The notes beneath the pieces were generated by a model. The model was not told the DNA's origin and made no database searches. It worked only from the letters and a program-made list of their open reading frames with translations. 64,000 nt of DNA, taken from positions 207,417 to 271,416 of the forward strand of contig NZ_AYZR01000008.1 in assembly GCF_001436555.1 (NCBI RefSeq). Direction: 5' to 3'. The stretch comes from Lentilactobacillus senioris DSM 24302 = JCM 17472 (GTDB lineage: Bacteria; Bacillota; Bacilli; Lactobacillales; Lactobacillaceae). This document shows, piece by piece, positions 28,774-37,766 of this stretch. The translations under genes and the position numbers were made by a program. Position 1 is the stretch's first letter; the number at the start of each line of letters is the position of its first letter.

Positions 28774-29004
28774 ATGAAAATAGTAGGAATTCAAGCTCTG
28801 ATAACTTTAATTTCTTATGTAGGATTTATTGGGCTTGCATTTTGGAGTATTCAAGATTTACATATTGAACGTTTTATTCCAATGCGAGCAGCTCAGGGCA
28901 AATTATTAATTGTTTTATTATCAGTAGTAATTGGTTATAGTACCAGTTCATTTTTTCTCTCGTTAATTGATAATATTCGGAATTTAATTTTTCTTGTAAA
29001 ATAA
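28774..29004 (+). CDS. DUF1146 small membrane protein, YwzB-like (76 aa)
   Basis: Two transmembrane helices (about 5-27 and 44-66) flank a short loop with the family's HIERFIP-type motif and a basic turn. The function of this conserved Firmicutes family is unknown. Its place between atpC and murA is conserved across lactobacilli and bacilli. The ribosome site CGGAGG precedes the ATG, and 16 bases separate it from murA, so they are probably cotranscribed. Confidence 0.88.
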   Translation: MKIVGIQALITLISYVGFIGLAFWSIQDLHIERFIPMRAAQGKLLIVLLSVVIGYSTSSFFLSLIDNIRNLIFLVK

Positions 29005-29020
29005 CCTGGAGGTATTTGTT

Positions 29021-30325
29021 GTGGAAAAAATCATTGTACATGGCGGTAACCGGTTGGCGGGAACGGTACATATTGACGGTGCTAAAAATGCTGTTTTACC
29101 GATCCAAGCAGCTATGATTTTAGCTAGTGAAGGTACCAGTGAATTATCTAATGTTCCATTGCTATCAGATGTTTACTTAATGAATAAAGTGCTAGAGTTC
29201 GTTAATATTGATGTTGATTTTGCAGAAGATAAAAACACAATTACTTTTGATGCCACTAAAGAACTATCTAGTGAAGCCCCTTTTGAATACGTAGCTAAAA
29301 TGCGGGCTTCAATTGTTGTTATGGGACCTCTTTTGGCTCGTTTAGGACATGCCAAAGTTGCTTTACCTGGTGGTTGTGCTATTGGTTCACGTCCAATTGA
29401 CCTTCATTTAAAAGGCCTTCAGGCTTTAGGTGCTGATATTAACCAACACGACGGTTACGTTGAAGCATCAGCTCCTAATGGATTAACTGGTGCAACTATC
29501 TATCTAGACTTCCCAAGTGTGGGTGCTACCCAAAACATCATGATGGCTGCTACTTTAGCCAAGGGAACTACAACTATTCAAAACGTTGCTAGAGAACCAG
29601 AAATTGTTGATTTGGCTAACGTATTGAATAAAATGGGGGCCAAGGTTTATGGTGCCGGAACAGAACAACTTCGAATTGAAGGGGTAGACAAGATGCATGG
29701 AACTACCCATCGTGTAGTTCAAGACCGAATCGAAGCTGGAACTTTTATGATTGCAGCGGCCTTAACTCAAGGGGATGTCTTGATTGAAGGCGCAATTGCT
29801 GAACATAACAAACCATTGATTTCTAAGATGATGGAAATGGGAGTTCAGGTGACTGAAACCAACGATGGTATTCGGATAGTGGGGCCCAAAGAATTAAAGG
29901 CCACCGACGTTAAGACAATGCCTCATCCAGGTTTTCCAACGGACATGCAACCTCAAATGACGATTTTGCAATTAGCTGCTAATGGTAGTAGTTCTATGAC
30001 TGAAAACGTATTTGAAAATCGCTTTATGCATTTAGAAGAATTAAGACGGATGAATGCTCAATATACGATTTCTGGCAAAACAGTTGTAATGGACGGTCCT
30101 ACTGATTTTAATGGTGCTGAAGTTGCAGCTACTGACTTGCGGGCTGCTGCTGCATTAGTATTAGCCGGTTTAGTTGCTAAGGGATATACTCAGGTTTGCA
30201 ATTTAAACTATTTGGATCGTGGTTATCATGATTTCCATAAAAAATTATCAGCTCTAGGTGCTGAAATTAAGCGAGTAGACGTTAGTGACGAACAAGTAGT
30301 AATTAATAATCCAGTTGCTAAATAA
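29021..30325 (+). CDS. murA: UDP-N-acetylglucosamine 1-carboxyvinyltransferase (434 aa)
   Basis: Transfers enolpyruvate from PEP to UDP-GlcNAc, the committed step of peptidoglycan synthesis. Active-site Cys is C119 in [11 protein letters not shown], so fosfomycin sensitivity of the enzyme is expected. The opening GAKNAVLP and the inverted alpha/beta barrel length are typical. It starts with GTG, with CTGGAGG nine bases before. Most low-GC Gram-positives carry two murA copies; this position (after atpC) matches murAA of Bacillus. A terminator follows. Confidence 0.96.
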   Translation: MEKIIVHGGNRLAGTVHIDGAKNAVLPIQAAMILASEGTSELSNVPLLSDVYLMNKVLEFVNIDVDFAEDKNTITFDATKELSSEAPFEYVAKMRASIVVMGPLLARLGHAKVALPGGCAIGSRPIDLHLKGLQALGADINQHDGYVEASAPNGLTGATIYLDFPSVGATQNIMMAATLAKGTTTIQNVAREPEIVDLANVLNKMGAKVYGAGTEQLRIEGVDKMHGTTHRVVQDRIEAGTFMIAAALTQGDVLIEGAIAEHNKPLISKMMEMGVQVTETNDGIRIVGPKELKATDVKTMPHPGFPTDMQPQMTILQLAANGSSSMTENVFENRFMHLEELRRMNAQYTISGKTVVMDGPTDFNGAEVAATDLRAAAALVLAGLVAKGYTQVCNLNYLDRGYHDFHKKLSALGAEIKRVDVSDEQVVINNPVAK

Positions 30326-30330
30326 TATTT

Positions 30331-30358
30331 AGGGCCGAGAATAATCTCGGCTTTTTTA
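30331..30358 (+). terminator. Terminator of murA
   Basis: GCCGAGA (30334-30340) pairs with TCTCGGC (30345-30351), followed by six Ts. Confidence 0.9.
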
Positions 30359-30442
30359 TTTACAGAACATTAAACATGTTAACGTCTTGAATATGATATA
30401 ATTATTGATTGAGATTAAAGAACTTTTGGAGGACTTTCTTAG

Positions 30443-31459
30443 ATGGCAAAAGATATTGGAATTGATTTAGGAACGGCTAACGTACTTATTTACGTTGCTG
30501 GAAAAGGAATCGTGTTAAATGAGCCATCGGTGGTTGCAATTGACACTAAAACAGGTAAAGTGCTAGCCGTTGGTGAGGAAGCTTACAAAATGGTTGGTAG
30601 AACGCCAAGCAATATTCGGGCAATTCGGCCGTTACGGGATGGCGTTATTTCAGACTTTGATATCACCGAAGAAATGTTGACTTATTTCATTAATAAATTA
30701 AACGTGAAGGGCTTTATGTCCCGGCCTAAGATTATGATCTGTGCACCAACTAACGTTACGGAAATTGAAAGAAACGCAATTACCCAGGCTGCAGAAAAAG
30801 CTGGTGGTGGTACTGTCTACTTAGAGGAAGAACCTAAAGTAGCTGCAGTAGGTGCTGGAATGGATATTTTCCAACCAAGAGGCAACATGGTAATTGATAT
30901 GGGTGGTGGAACTAGTGATATCGCCGTTTTATCATTAGGTGACGTAGTTTCTAGTAAATCAATTAGAGTTGCCGGAGATAAAATGAATTCTGAAATTGTG
31001 GCGTTCATTAAGCAACACCATGGTTTACAAATTGGGGAACACACTGCTGAGAAGATCAAGATTGAAATTGGGACTGCTAGACCATCTGAGGACAATGTTA
31101 AAGAAATGGAAGTCCGTGGTCGAGACACGGTTAGCGGGATGCCTAGGGCCGTTACTATTACTAGTAATGAAATCGCCGAAGCAATCCAAGATACCATTCA
31201 ATTGATTATTGACGGCGCTAAAGAAGTATTGGAAGTTACACCTCCAGAATTAGCATCTGATATTGTTGACCGTGGAGTAATGTTAACTGGTGGTGGAGCC
31301 TTATTGGCTGATATTGACCAAGTTATTGCGGATGCTTTAAGCTTGCCAGTGATTATTTCTGAAAACCCACTAGATAACGTTGCTAAGGGTGCTGGAATCT
31401 TATTAGAACACTATAATAAGGACGGAAAGCCAAAAGCTAAAGCTGAAAAGAGCAAATAA
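30443..31459 (+). CDS. mbl: Rod-shape actin homologue, Mbl type (338 aa)
   Basis: Filament-forming actin-like ATPase that positions the elongation wall-synthesis machinery. Phosphate 1 is IDLGTANVLIY, phosphate 2 is IDMGGGTSDIAVLSLG, and the adenosine motif is [10 protein letters not shown] Lys-rich tail (KPKAKAEKSK) is unusual beside the MreB copy at 56637. I call it Mbl because of its position downstream of murA and because a canonical mreB with mreCD is present elsewhere in this window. It leads an operon with yidD, a DUF2969 gene and rodA. Confidence 0.88.
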   Translation: MAKDIGIDLGTANVLIYVAGKGIVLNEPSVVAIDTKTGKVLAVGEEAYKMVGRTPSNIRAIRPLRDGVISDFDITEEMLTYFINKLNVKGFMSRPKIMICAPTNVTEIERNAITQAAEKAGGGTVYLEEEPKVAAVGAGMDIFQPRGNMVIDMGGGTSDIAVLSLGDVVSSKSIRVAGDKMNSEIVAFIKQHHGLQIGEHTAEKIKIEIGTARPSEDNVKEMEVRGRDTVSGMPRAVTITSNEIAEAIQDTIQLIIDGAKEVLEVTPPELASDIVDRGVMLTGGGALLADIDQVIADALSLPVIISENPLDNVAKGAGILLEHYNKDGKPKAKAEKSK

Positions 31460-31469
31460 GAGGTAAAAC

Positions 31470-31742
31470 TTGAAAAAGATAATGATTGGGATGGTTCATG
31501 ACTATCAACGGTATATTTCACCGTTATTTCCACCGTCATGTCGTTATTATCCAACTTGCAGCAATTATATGATCCAAGCAATTCAAAAGCACGGTGCTAT
31601 TAAAGGCGTTTTAATGGGCAGTGCCCGGATTTTAAGGTGTCATCCCTTCGTTAAAGGGGGATATGATCCGGTGCCGGATCACTTTTCTCTGCGGAGAAAT
31701 AAAGAAGCTGCAAGTAAGTATCGAAAAGAAATGCGACTATAA
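31470..31742 (+). CDS. yidD: Membrane-protein insertion efficiency factor YidD (90 aa)
   Basis: Small amphipathic protein of the YidD/DUF37 family thought to help YidC-dependent insertion. The family core is intact: [19 protein letters not shown] with two of the three conserved cysteines, [17 protein letters not shown] with the third. Translation most likely starts at TTG (31470), six bases after GAGGTA. It is 10 bases behind mbl. Confidence 0.93.
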   Translation: MKKIMIGMVHDYQRYISPLFPPSCRYYPTCSNYMIQAIQKHGAIKGVLMGSARILRCHPFVKGGYDPVPDHFSLRRNKEAASKYRKEMRL

Positions 31743-31761
31743 TTACAAGTAGGAGTTGTAA

Positions 31762-31983
31762 ATGAGTAAAGCAAAAAAGAGTATTGAAGTAGAAATTACT
31801 GAAAAAAAAGCGGGTAATGGCAAGACTGTTTCCGAAGTTTACATTGGAAAACAGTTCCTAGGTAACGTTAGAGAAGACGATAATAAGTTTTTGATGACTA
31901 CCGCAAAAAATGAAAGCTTTAAGGTTAATAGCTTCGATGAGGGTATTCAAGAACTTATCAAGGAATTTCACTTGCATCACTAA
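31762..31983 (+). CDS. DUF2969 protein (73 aa)
   Basis: Short lactobacillar protein of unknown function: a charged N-terminus, a central beta hairpin (VSEVYIGKQFLGNV) and a C-terminal helix (IQELIKEFHLHH). No signal or membrane segment. Its conserved location between the mbl/yidD genes and rodA suggests a role linked to cell elongation, but nothing in the sequence proves that. GGAG precedes the ATG. Confidence 0.85.
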   Translation: MSKAKKSIEVEITEKKAGNGKTVSEVYIGKQFLGNVREDDNKFLMTTAKNESFKVNSFDEGIQELIKEFHLHH

Positions 31984-32004
31984 AAGTGGAAAGGAAGTGA
32001 CGGT

Positions 32005-33207
32005 TTGGAAAATACACGCAGTCGAAAAGACGAAGACGAGTCACGAATTGATTGGGGAATAATTTTTTGTGTTTTAATGCTAGCTTTGATTGGGTTGGGT
32101 TCTATTTATGTAGCAGCCTCTCACGATTCTAGTTCTACTAGCGTGGTTAAAGCAGTATCTTCTCAGTTGATTTGGTATGTACTAGGAATTATTGCAGTTG
32201 CCATAATCATGCAGTTTGATTCAGAGCAGTTGTGGAAAATTGCCCCTTACGTTTATTGGCTTGGAATTGGTTTGTTGGTGGCCGTGCTATTCTTCTACAG
32301 TCGTGCTTATGCGGCGAATACGGGTGCCAAAAGTTGGTTTGCGCTGGGGCCGTTTACGTTTCAGCCGTCTGAGGTAATGAAGCCGGCCTATATTTTGATG
32401 ATGGCCAAGGTAATTGTTGAGCATAATGATGAACATCCGTTAAGAACGACGAAAAGTGACTGGATCTTATTAGGTAAAATGGCGCTTTGGACTTTGCCAG
32501 TGGTTGCCTTGCTTAAATTGCAAAATGATTTTGGTACAATGTTAGTTTTCTTTGCTATCTTGGGAGGATTAATTCTTGTTTCCGGAATTACCTGGAAAAT
32601 TATTTTGCCGGCGTTCATACTTATTGCTGGAATTGGCGGAACCGCATTGAGCTTAGTGGTTACCGATTCTGGTCGAAAAATCTTAGAGCATTTTGGTTTT
32701 CAAGCTTATCAATTTTCACGAGTTGATACTTGGCTGCATCCTTCATCGGATACAACCAATCAAGGGTATCAATTATGGCAAAGTATTAAAGCCATCGGCT
32801 CTGGCGGTTTGTTTGGTAGCGGATTTAATCAGTCACACGTTTATGTTCCGGTGCGAGAATCGGATATGATTTTTTCCGTGATTGGTGAGAATTTTGGATT
32901 TATCGGCAGTGCTATCTTGATTTTGTTGTACCTACTGTTAATTTATCAAATGATTAAAGTGACCTTCGATACCCGAAATGTTTTTTATGCCTATATTTCT
33001 ACCGGGGTCATTATGATGATTATTTTCCACGTTTTTGAAAACGTGGGGATGAGTATTGGACTGTTACCGTTAACTGGTATTCCGTTGCCATTTGTAAGTG
33101 CAGGGGGATCGGCGTTAATTGGGAACATGATCGGAATTGGATTAATTATGTCCATGCAGTATCATAATAAGAGTTACATGTTTGGCCAAGATAAAGAATT
33201 TTCTTAG
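32005..33207 (+). CDS. rodA: SEDS-family peptidoglycan glycosyltransferase, RodA type (400 aa)
   Basis: Polytopic membrane enzyme that polymerises lipid II during lateral growth. About ten transmembrane helices; SEDS hallmarks include FTFQPSEVMKPAYI, the catalytic Asp region WLHPSSD near the large external loop, ESDMIFSVIGENFGF, and FVSAGGSALIGNM near the end. RodA is preferred over FtsW because it ends the mbl operon. It starts with TTG after GGAAGTGACGG. Confidence 0.92.
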   Translation: MENTRSRKDEDESRIDWGIIFCVLMLALIGLGSIYVAASHDSSSTSVVKAVSSQLIWYVLGIIAVAIIMQFDSEQLWKIAPYVYWLGIGLLVAVLFFYSRAYAANTGAKSWFALGPFTFQPSEVMKPAYILMMAKVIVEHNDEHPLRTTKSDWILLGKMALWTLPVVALLKLQNDFGTMLVFFAILGGLILVSGITWKIILPAFILIAGIGGTALSLVVTDSGRKILEHFGFQAYQFSRVDTWLHPSSDTTNQGYQLWQSIKAIGSGGLFGSGFNQSHVYVPVRESDMIFSVIGENFGFIGSAILILLYLLLIYQMIKVTFDTRNVFYAYISTGVIMMIIFHVFENVGMSIGLLPLTGIPLPFVSAGGSALIGNMIGIGLIMSMQYHNKSYMFGQDKEFS

Positions 33208-33219
33208 GAGGCAAAAACC

Positions 33220-33513
33220 ATGGAAACAAAATATTATTGGATGAATGAAGTTGATGGAGTAACTACAATTGGGCTAAGTCAAACTGGGCGCGATGAATTT
33301 GGTAACATTAGTTTTGCGACCCTGCCTAAAGTGGATAGCACTTTAGCAGAAGGGGATACGTTGTTAAACATCGAAGCTGATAAAGCCGTTTCTGATTTGG
33401 CTACCCCAATTGCTGGTAAAGTTATTGAGATCAATCAAGAACTCAAAGCTAATCCGGATTTATTAAACAGTGATGATCAAGGTATTTCGTGGATTGCTAA
33501 AATTAAGGCTTGA
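33220..33513 (+). CDS. GcvH-like lipoyl-carrier protein (97 aa)
   Basis: A single lipoyl domain related to glycine-cleavage H protein. The lipoylation site is K55 in EADKAVSDL, equivalent to VKAVSD of GcvH. The domain is shorter than canonical GcvH (about 125 residues), lacking part of the N- and C-terminal extensions. No gcvT or gcvP genes are present in the window, and glycine cleavage is usually absent from lactobacilli, so it may act as a lipoyl relay or in a redox role, as do stand-alone GcvH-like proteins of other Firmicutes. AGGAGG lies eight bases before the ATG; 12 bases separate it from rodA. Confidence 0.85.
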   Translation: METKYYWMNEVDGVTTIGLSQTGRDEFGNISFATLPKVDSTLAEGDTLLNIEADKAVSDLATPIAGKVIEINQELKANPDLLNSDDQGISWIAKIKA

Positions 33514-33529
33514 CGAATAAATAAAATGT

Positions 33530-33823
33530 AAGTAGAATTGGACCCAATAATTATTAAGAGCAAATGAAAAGATGAGTAGAAGATGTGAAGTCGTTTAGAG
33601 AGCTTGGTAAGGTGAAAGCAAGCCGATGGATATTTTCGAATATGGTCTTTGATATTGCGTTTATTGATGAACTTGCGCAAGTAAATTAATAATGGTTGAC
33701 GTTCATTACTACGTTATTAGAGAACTTTTAAGGCTGAATTTAAATTCAGTAAACAAAGGTGGTACCGCGAGGTCTTTCGCCCTTTGATTGCAATAAGCAA
33801 TTGGGGCGAAAGACCTTTTTTTA
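33530..33823 (+). promoter_or_regulatory. T-box riboswitch, methionine
   Basis: tRNA-sensing leader of metNIQ. The antiterminator T-box AAAGGTGGTACCGCG (33755-33769) and the terminator (GGTCTTTCGCCC at 33771-33782 with GGGGCGAAAGACC, then seven Ts) are clear. In stem I the specifier strand reads GAA-T-ATG-G (33638-33645), giving Met. The bulge UGGU predicts discriminator A, as in tRNA-Met. The interval from gcvH to metN otherwise contains no gene. Charged tRNA-Met should shut the operon off. Confidence 0.9.
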
Positions 33824-33847
33824 TTTTAATAGTTAAGAGGTGAGATC

Positions 33848-34894
33848 ATGATTGAATTTAAGCATGTTTCTAAAGTATATCAAAAAGCAAATACGAAATT
33901 GGTAGCCAATGATGACATCAGTTTTACCATTCCTAACGGTCAAATTTTTGGGTTAATTGGTTTTTCTGGAGCCGGTAAAAGTACTTTAGTTAGGCTTTTA
34001 GCCGGATTAGAGGTTCCTACCAGTGGTGAAATTTTAATTGATAACGTGAATTTGAACGAATTAAAAGGCAAAGTTCTACGCGAAAAACGTCAAAAGATTG
34101 GCATGATTTTTCAGCATTTTAATTTATTATGGTCTCGCACTGTAATTGAAAACGTAATGTTGCCCCTAGAAATTGCTGGGTTAGCTAAAGAAAAACGAAA
34201 GCAGCGAGCAACAGAACTATTATCGCTAGTAGGATTAGCAGATAAAGCCACTGCTTATCCAGCAGAATTATCAGGAGGACAAAAACAGCGGGTAGGAATT
34301 GCTAGAGCGCTAGCTAATAATCCGGATATTTTAATTTCTGATGAAGCAACTAGTGCTTTAGATCCAGAAACTACCAATGAAATTTTAGATTTGTTAGTGG
34401 ATATTAACCAACGATTGCAAATAACAATTTTACTAATTACTCACGAAATGCACGCAGTGGCAAAAACTTGTCAAGAAGTAGCAGTGATGCAAGCGGGAAA
34501 AATTGTAGAAAGCGGCCGGGTTAGCCAAGTTTTTAAGCATCCACAACAGGCAATTACCAAACAATTTGTTAACGAAGAATTTCATGATGAGTTTAATGTT
34601 TCAAACTTAGATTTAGATGCTAGAACTGAACTAGCTACTGGGCAAGTTGTGAGATTAACTTTTCATGGGACTCAAGCCAGTTTACCAATTGTTAGTGATG
34701 TGATTCGGCAATTTTCCGAATTAACCGTCAATATTTTTCAGGGTAGTATCAAGCAGACTCGAGATGGAGCAATTGGCATGTTAGATTTAGAGTTAATTGG
34801 TTCAGATAATGAGGTCATGAAGGTGTTAGATTATCTGGCAACTAAGGATGTGGAAAGTGAGGTGCTTAAAAATGATGGACGCCACCGGAATTAA
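33848..34894 (+). CDS. metN: Methionine ABC importer, ATP-binding subunit (348 aa)
   Basis: Energises uptake of methionine through MetI and MetQ. Walker A is GFSGAGKST, signature LSGGQKQRVG, Walker B ILISDEATSALD. The C-terminal NIL domain (about 265-345) senses internal methionine and inhibits transport in relatives; it includes DARTELATGQVVRLTFHG. It follows the Met T-box and overlaps metI by 23 bases. Length is normal. Confidence 0.96.
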   Translation: MIEFKHVSKVYQKANTKLVANDDISFTIPNGQIFGLIGFSGAGKSTLVRLLAGLEVPTSGEILIDNVNLNELKGKVLREKRQKIGMIFQHFNLLWSRTVIENVMLPLEIAGLAKEKRKQRATELLSLVGLADKATAYPAELSGGQKQRVGIARALANNPDILISDEATSALDPETTNEILDLLVDINQRLQITILLITHEMHAVAKTCQEVAVMQAGKIVESGRVSQVFKHPQQAITKQFVNEEFHDEFNVSNLDLDARTELATGQVVRLTFHGTQASLPIVSDVIRQFSELTVNIFQGSIKQTRDGAIGMLDLELIGSDNEVMKVLDYLATKDVESEVLKNDGRHRN

Positions 34895-35567
34895 ATCCTA
34901 TTTTCAATTTCAAAATGTAGATTGGCAAGCAATGCGATCAGCTACCTGGGAAACGATCTGGATGACTGTAGTAGCAGCTATTCTGGTAGTAATTATTGGT
35001 TTACTATTGGGGTTACTTTTATACCAAACTCGCAATTCACAAAATGGGTTGTTAAGAATTTTGAACTGGATAGTTAGCTTATTAGTGAACGTTTTTCGGT
35101 CCATTCCGTTTATTATCTTAATTGTCTTGTTACTTCCAGTTACCAAGGACATTATCGGAACCATTATTGGTCCTAAGGCTGCCATTCCATCACTAGTGAT
35201 AAGTGCCGCTCCATTTTACGCTAGAATGGTCGAAGCTAATCTGCGAGACATAGACTCTGGGGTTATTGAAGCGGTAACTACAATGGGAGCATCTAACTGG
35301 GAAGTTGTTACTAAGGTATTATTACCAGAGAGTAAGCCGGCTTTGATTGCGGGAGCCACGGTAACTACGATTTCATTAATTTCATATTCAGCGATGGCAG
35401 GGGCGATTGGCGCTGGTGGTCTTGGTAACTTAGCGTATTTAGATGGTTTTCAGTCAAATAATAATACTGTGACGTTAGTGGCTACGGTGATTATTGCCTG
35501 CATTGTGTTTATAGTTCAATTCATAGGGGATCGTTGGGTCAAAGCGATTGATAAGCGAACGATTTAA
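34872..35567 (+). CDS. metI: Methionine ABC importer, permease (231 aa)
   Basis: Five-helix membrane subunit of MetNIQ. The EAA loop is EAVTTMGASNWEVVTKVLLP. The start is the ATG at 34872 (MMDATGIKS), after AGGTG within the end of metN; an ATG eight codons upstream lacks a ribosome site. Between metN and metQ in one operon. Confidence 0.94.
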   Translation: MMDATGIKSYFQFQNVDWQAMRSATWETIWMTVVAAILVVIIGLLLGLLLYQTRNSQNGLLRILNWIVSLLVNVFRSIPFIILIVLLLPVTKDIIGTIIGPKAAIPSLVISAAPFYARMVEANLRDIDSGVIEAVTTMGASNWEVVTKVLLPESKPALIAGATVTTISLISYSAMAGAIGAGGLGNLAYLDGFQSNNNTVTLVATVIIACIVFIVQFIGDRWVKAIDKRTI

Positions 35568-35585
35568 ATATTGGAGGAGTTCTAC

Positions 35586-36410
35586 ATGAAAAAAAGATAT
35601 TTAGCAGCAATTGGCTTAGGGTTAGCACTATTATTAACTGGTTGTGGTAAATCCAATCAGAGTAAGTCTCAAACAACTCTAACCGTGGGGGCGTCTAATA
35701 TTCCTCACTCTCAAATTTTGCAACATGTTAAACCTGAGTTAAAAAAGGAAGGTATTGATCTTAAGATCGTTACTTTTCAAGATTATGTAATGCCCAATAA
35801 AGCATTAGCTAGTAAGGCATTAGACGCTAATTATTTCCAACATGAACCGTTTTTAAAACAGTGGAACCATGACAACCAGCAGAATTTGGTGAACGTTGGA
35901 AGTATTCATTTAGAGCCGATTGGAATTTATTCCAAAAAGGCTAAAAGTTTAAAGGATTTAAAACCAAATTCAACTATCTTAGTTAGCAATAGTACTGCTG
36001 ATTATGGGCGAGTACTTCAGTTATTTAAGGATGCGAGACTAATTACATTGAAGAAGGGCGTAGATGTTACGACCGCTACTTTCGATGATATTGCTAGTAA
36101 TCCTAAGCACCTTAAATTTAAGCATAACTACGAGCCTAAATTAATGGCCCAGATTTACCAAGGAGGCGAAGGCGACGCAGTAGTTATTAATTCTAACTAC
36201 GCTGTTCAAGCTAAGCTAGATCCTAGAAAAGATGCCATTGCGTTAGAGAAAGATACCTCACCATATGCTAATATTGTTGCTGTTAGAAAAGCTGATCAAA
36301 ATAAGCCAGCTATCAAGAAATTGGTCAAGGCATTAAAATCTAAGAGCACGCAAAAATGGATTAATCAAAATTACAAAGGTGCGGTTCTCCCAATTTCGTC
36401 TAGTAAATAA
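35586..36410 (+). CDS. metQ: Methionine-binding lipoprotein (274 aa)
   Basis: Substrate-binding component, anchored outside the membrane. The lipobox LLTGC predicts acylation of the Cys near residue 21 after signal-peptidase II cleavage. NlpA-family features follow: TVGASNIPHSQIL, YVMPNKALASKALDANYFQH, and GEGDAVVINSNYA. The start is ATG 35586, with TTGGAGGAG nine bases before; an in-frame ATG 15 bases upstream is inside the ribosome site. Last gene of the operon. Confidence 0.95.
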   Translation: MKKRYLAAIGLGLALLLTGCGKSNQSKSQTTLTVGASNIPHSQILQHVKPELKKEGIDLKIVTFQDYVMPNKALASKALDANYFQHEPFLKQWNHDNQQNLVNVGSIHLEPIGIYSKKAKSLKDLKPNSTILVSNSTADYGRVLQLFKDARLITLKKGVDVTTATFDDIASNPKHLKFKHNYEPKLMAQIYQGGEGDAVVINSNYAVQAKLDPRKDAIALEKDTSPYANIVAVRKADQNKPAIKKLVKALKSKSTQKWINQNYKGAVLPISSSK

Positions 36411-36420
36411 ATAGAGGTAA

Positions 36421-36453
36421 AAAATCGAAAGAGTAAATCTTTCGATTTTTTAT
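36421..36453 (+). terminator. Terminator of the metNIQ operon
   Basis: AAAATCGAAAGA pairs with TCTTTCGATTTT across GTAAA, followed by Ts that run into the next promoter. Confidence 0.9.
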
Positions 36454-36481
36454 TGACTCAATAGGTTTAACGCTTTATAGT
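36453..36481 (+). promoter_or_regulatory. Promoter of the GntR/ABC operon
   Basis: TTGACT (36453-36458), a 17-base spacer and TATAGT (36476-36481). Just after it an imperfect dyad, GTTAGTTAC-ATGA-GTGATTAAC, would suit autoregulation by the GntR protein. Confidence 0.7.
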
Positions 36482-36519
36482 TAGTTACATGAGTGATTAA
36501 CCAAATAAGGAGGGATGAA

Positions 36520-36891
36520 ATGTTCGATTTTGATTTTAATAGTGGGGAGCCAATTTATCGGCAAGTGGCGGAACAAATTGAAGAAGCCATTATTAATGGT
36601 AGTTTTCCAGAAGGAACTCAAATACCATCGACCACGGAAATATCGAACCAATTCCATATCAACCCTGCAACCGTTTTGAAGGGAATGAATATGTTAGTAG
36701 CTAATGGCTTAATCGAAAAAAAGCGGGGAGTCGGCATGTTTGTCGTTCAAGGAGCTCAAGAAACGGTTAAGGGTGCTAGACGAGCTACCTTTTTTGAAAA
36801 AGAAATTCAAACTTTAGTAAAACAAGCTAAAAGTTTAAGTATCTCGGAAACCGAACTACTAAAAATGATATCTAAGGGGTATGAGCAATGA
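36520..36891 (+). CDS. GntR-family regulator, YtrA subfamily (123 aa)
   Basis: Small repressor with a winged helix-turn-helix (about 1-75: GEPIYRQVAEQIEEAI, IPSTTEISNQFHINPATV, KKRGVGMFV) and a short helical dimerisation tail, the YtrA arrangement. Such proteins usually repress their own ABC operon and respond to cell-wall antibiotics; that role here is inferred. ATG 36520 is chosen because AAGGAGGG lies just upstream; a GTG at 36493 would include that site. Its TGA overlaps the next ATG. Confidence 0.9.
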   Translation: MFDFDFNSGEPIYRQVAEQIEEAIINGSFPEGTQIPSTTEISNQFHINPATVLKGMNMLVANGLIEKKRGVGMFVVQGAQETVKGARRATFFEKEIQTLVKQAKSLSISETELLKMISKGYEQ

Positions 36892-37766
36892 GTGTTTTAG
36901 ATGTAAGCCATATTAGCAAATCATTTGGCAATCAAACAATTTTAAACGATGTTAACTTGAGTTTTAGTGGTAATAAAATTTATGGTTTATTGGGGCGTAA
37001 TGGCGCCGGCAAGAGTACGCTACTAAATATTATTACTAATAGATTACTTCCTAATGGTGGGAAAGTTACGATTAATGGCGATACGGTTGATAACAACGAT
37101 GAGGCTTTAAGTCATTTATTCTTGATGAGTGAAGTAAATATGTATAGTAACGGTTCTAAGCTTAGTAAAATTATTGATGATACTGAGTTATTGTACGGTT
37201 CAATAGATCGTCAACTGGTTACTGAGTTAGCAAATAAATTTGAATTGGACTTAAACCAAAGATTTGGCAAATTGTCCACTGGGTACCGGTCTATTTTTAA
37301 ATTGATTTTAGCTTTATGTTTGCCGGTAGAATATGTTTTACTAGATGAACCGGTTTTAGGATTGGACGCTAGCCATAGAGAATTGTTTTATTCAGAAATG
37401 TTAAAAACGTATGCAGATCAACCACGAAATTTTATTATTTCCACTCACTTAATTGAAGAAATTGCAACTATTATTAGCGACGTAATTGTATTGGATAACG
37501 GTCATGTATTGCTACACGATACAGCGGAAAATGTTTTGGCACAGTCATCAGTGGTAGTAGGACCCAAAGCAGATGTTGAACAATATACTCAAGATCTCAA
37601 TGTAATCGGAAAGGAATCTATCGGACAGTTAGCTGCATTTTACATCTACGGTGAACTAAACGATAGACCAATTCCCGACACGGTAAAAATTTCGCCAGTT
37701 GATTTACAAAAGATCTTTATCTTCTTAACTAATTATACAAACGGAGGTAACGGGAGTGAAAAATAA
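36888..37766 (+). CDS. ABC transporter ATP-binding protein (292 aa)
   Basis: ATPase of a YtrB-like exporter. Walker A is GRNGAGKST; the signature is LSTGYRS rather than LSGGQ, as is common in this subfamily; Walker B is YVLLDEPVLGLD and the switch His is in STHLIEE. The C-terminal part (about 215-290) is an extension after the ATPase core. It is coupled to the GntR gene by a 4-base overlap and to the permease by 11 bases. The substrate is not known. Confidence 0.9.
   Translation: MSVLDVSHISKSFGNQTILNDVNLSFSGNKIYGLLGRNGAGKSTLLNIITNRLLPNGGKVTINGDTVDNNDEALSHLFLMSEVNMYSNGSKLSKIIDDTELLYGSIDRQLVTELANKFELDLNQRFGKLSTGYRSIFKLILALCLPVEYVLLDEPVLGLDASHRELFYSEMLKTYADQPRNFIISTHLIEEIATIISDVIVLDNGHVLLHDTAENVLAQSSVVVGPKADVEQYTQDLNVIGKESIGQLAAFYIYGELNDRPIPDTVKISPVDLQKIFIFLTNYTNGGNGSEK

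Noticed and set aside
30817-31197. 126-codon ORF antisense to mbl
   Set aside because: Shadow ORF with no ribosome site inside a conserved gene.
36421-36453. Hairpin as a possible riboswitch for the GntR operon
   Set aside because: Simple perfect stem with T-run directly after metQ; a terminator explains it.
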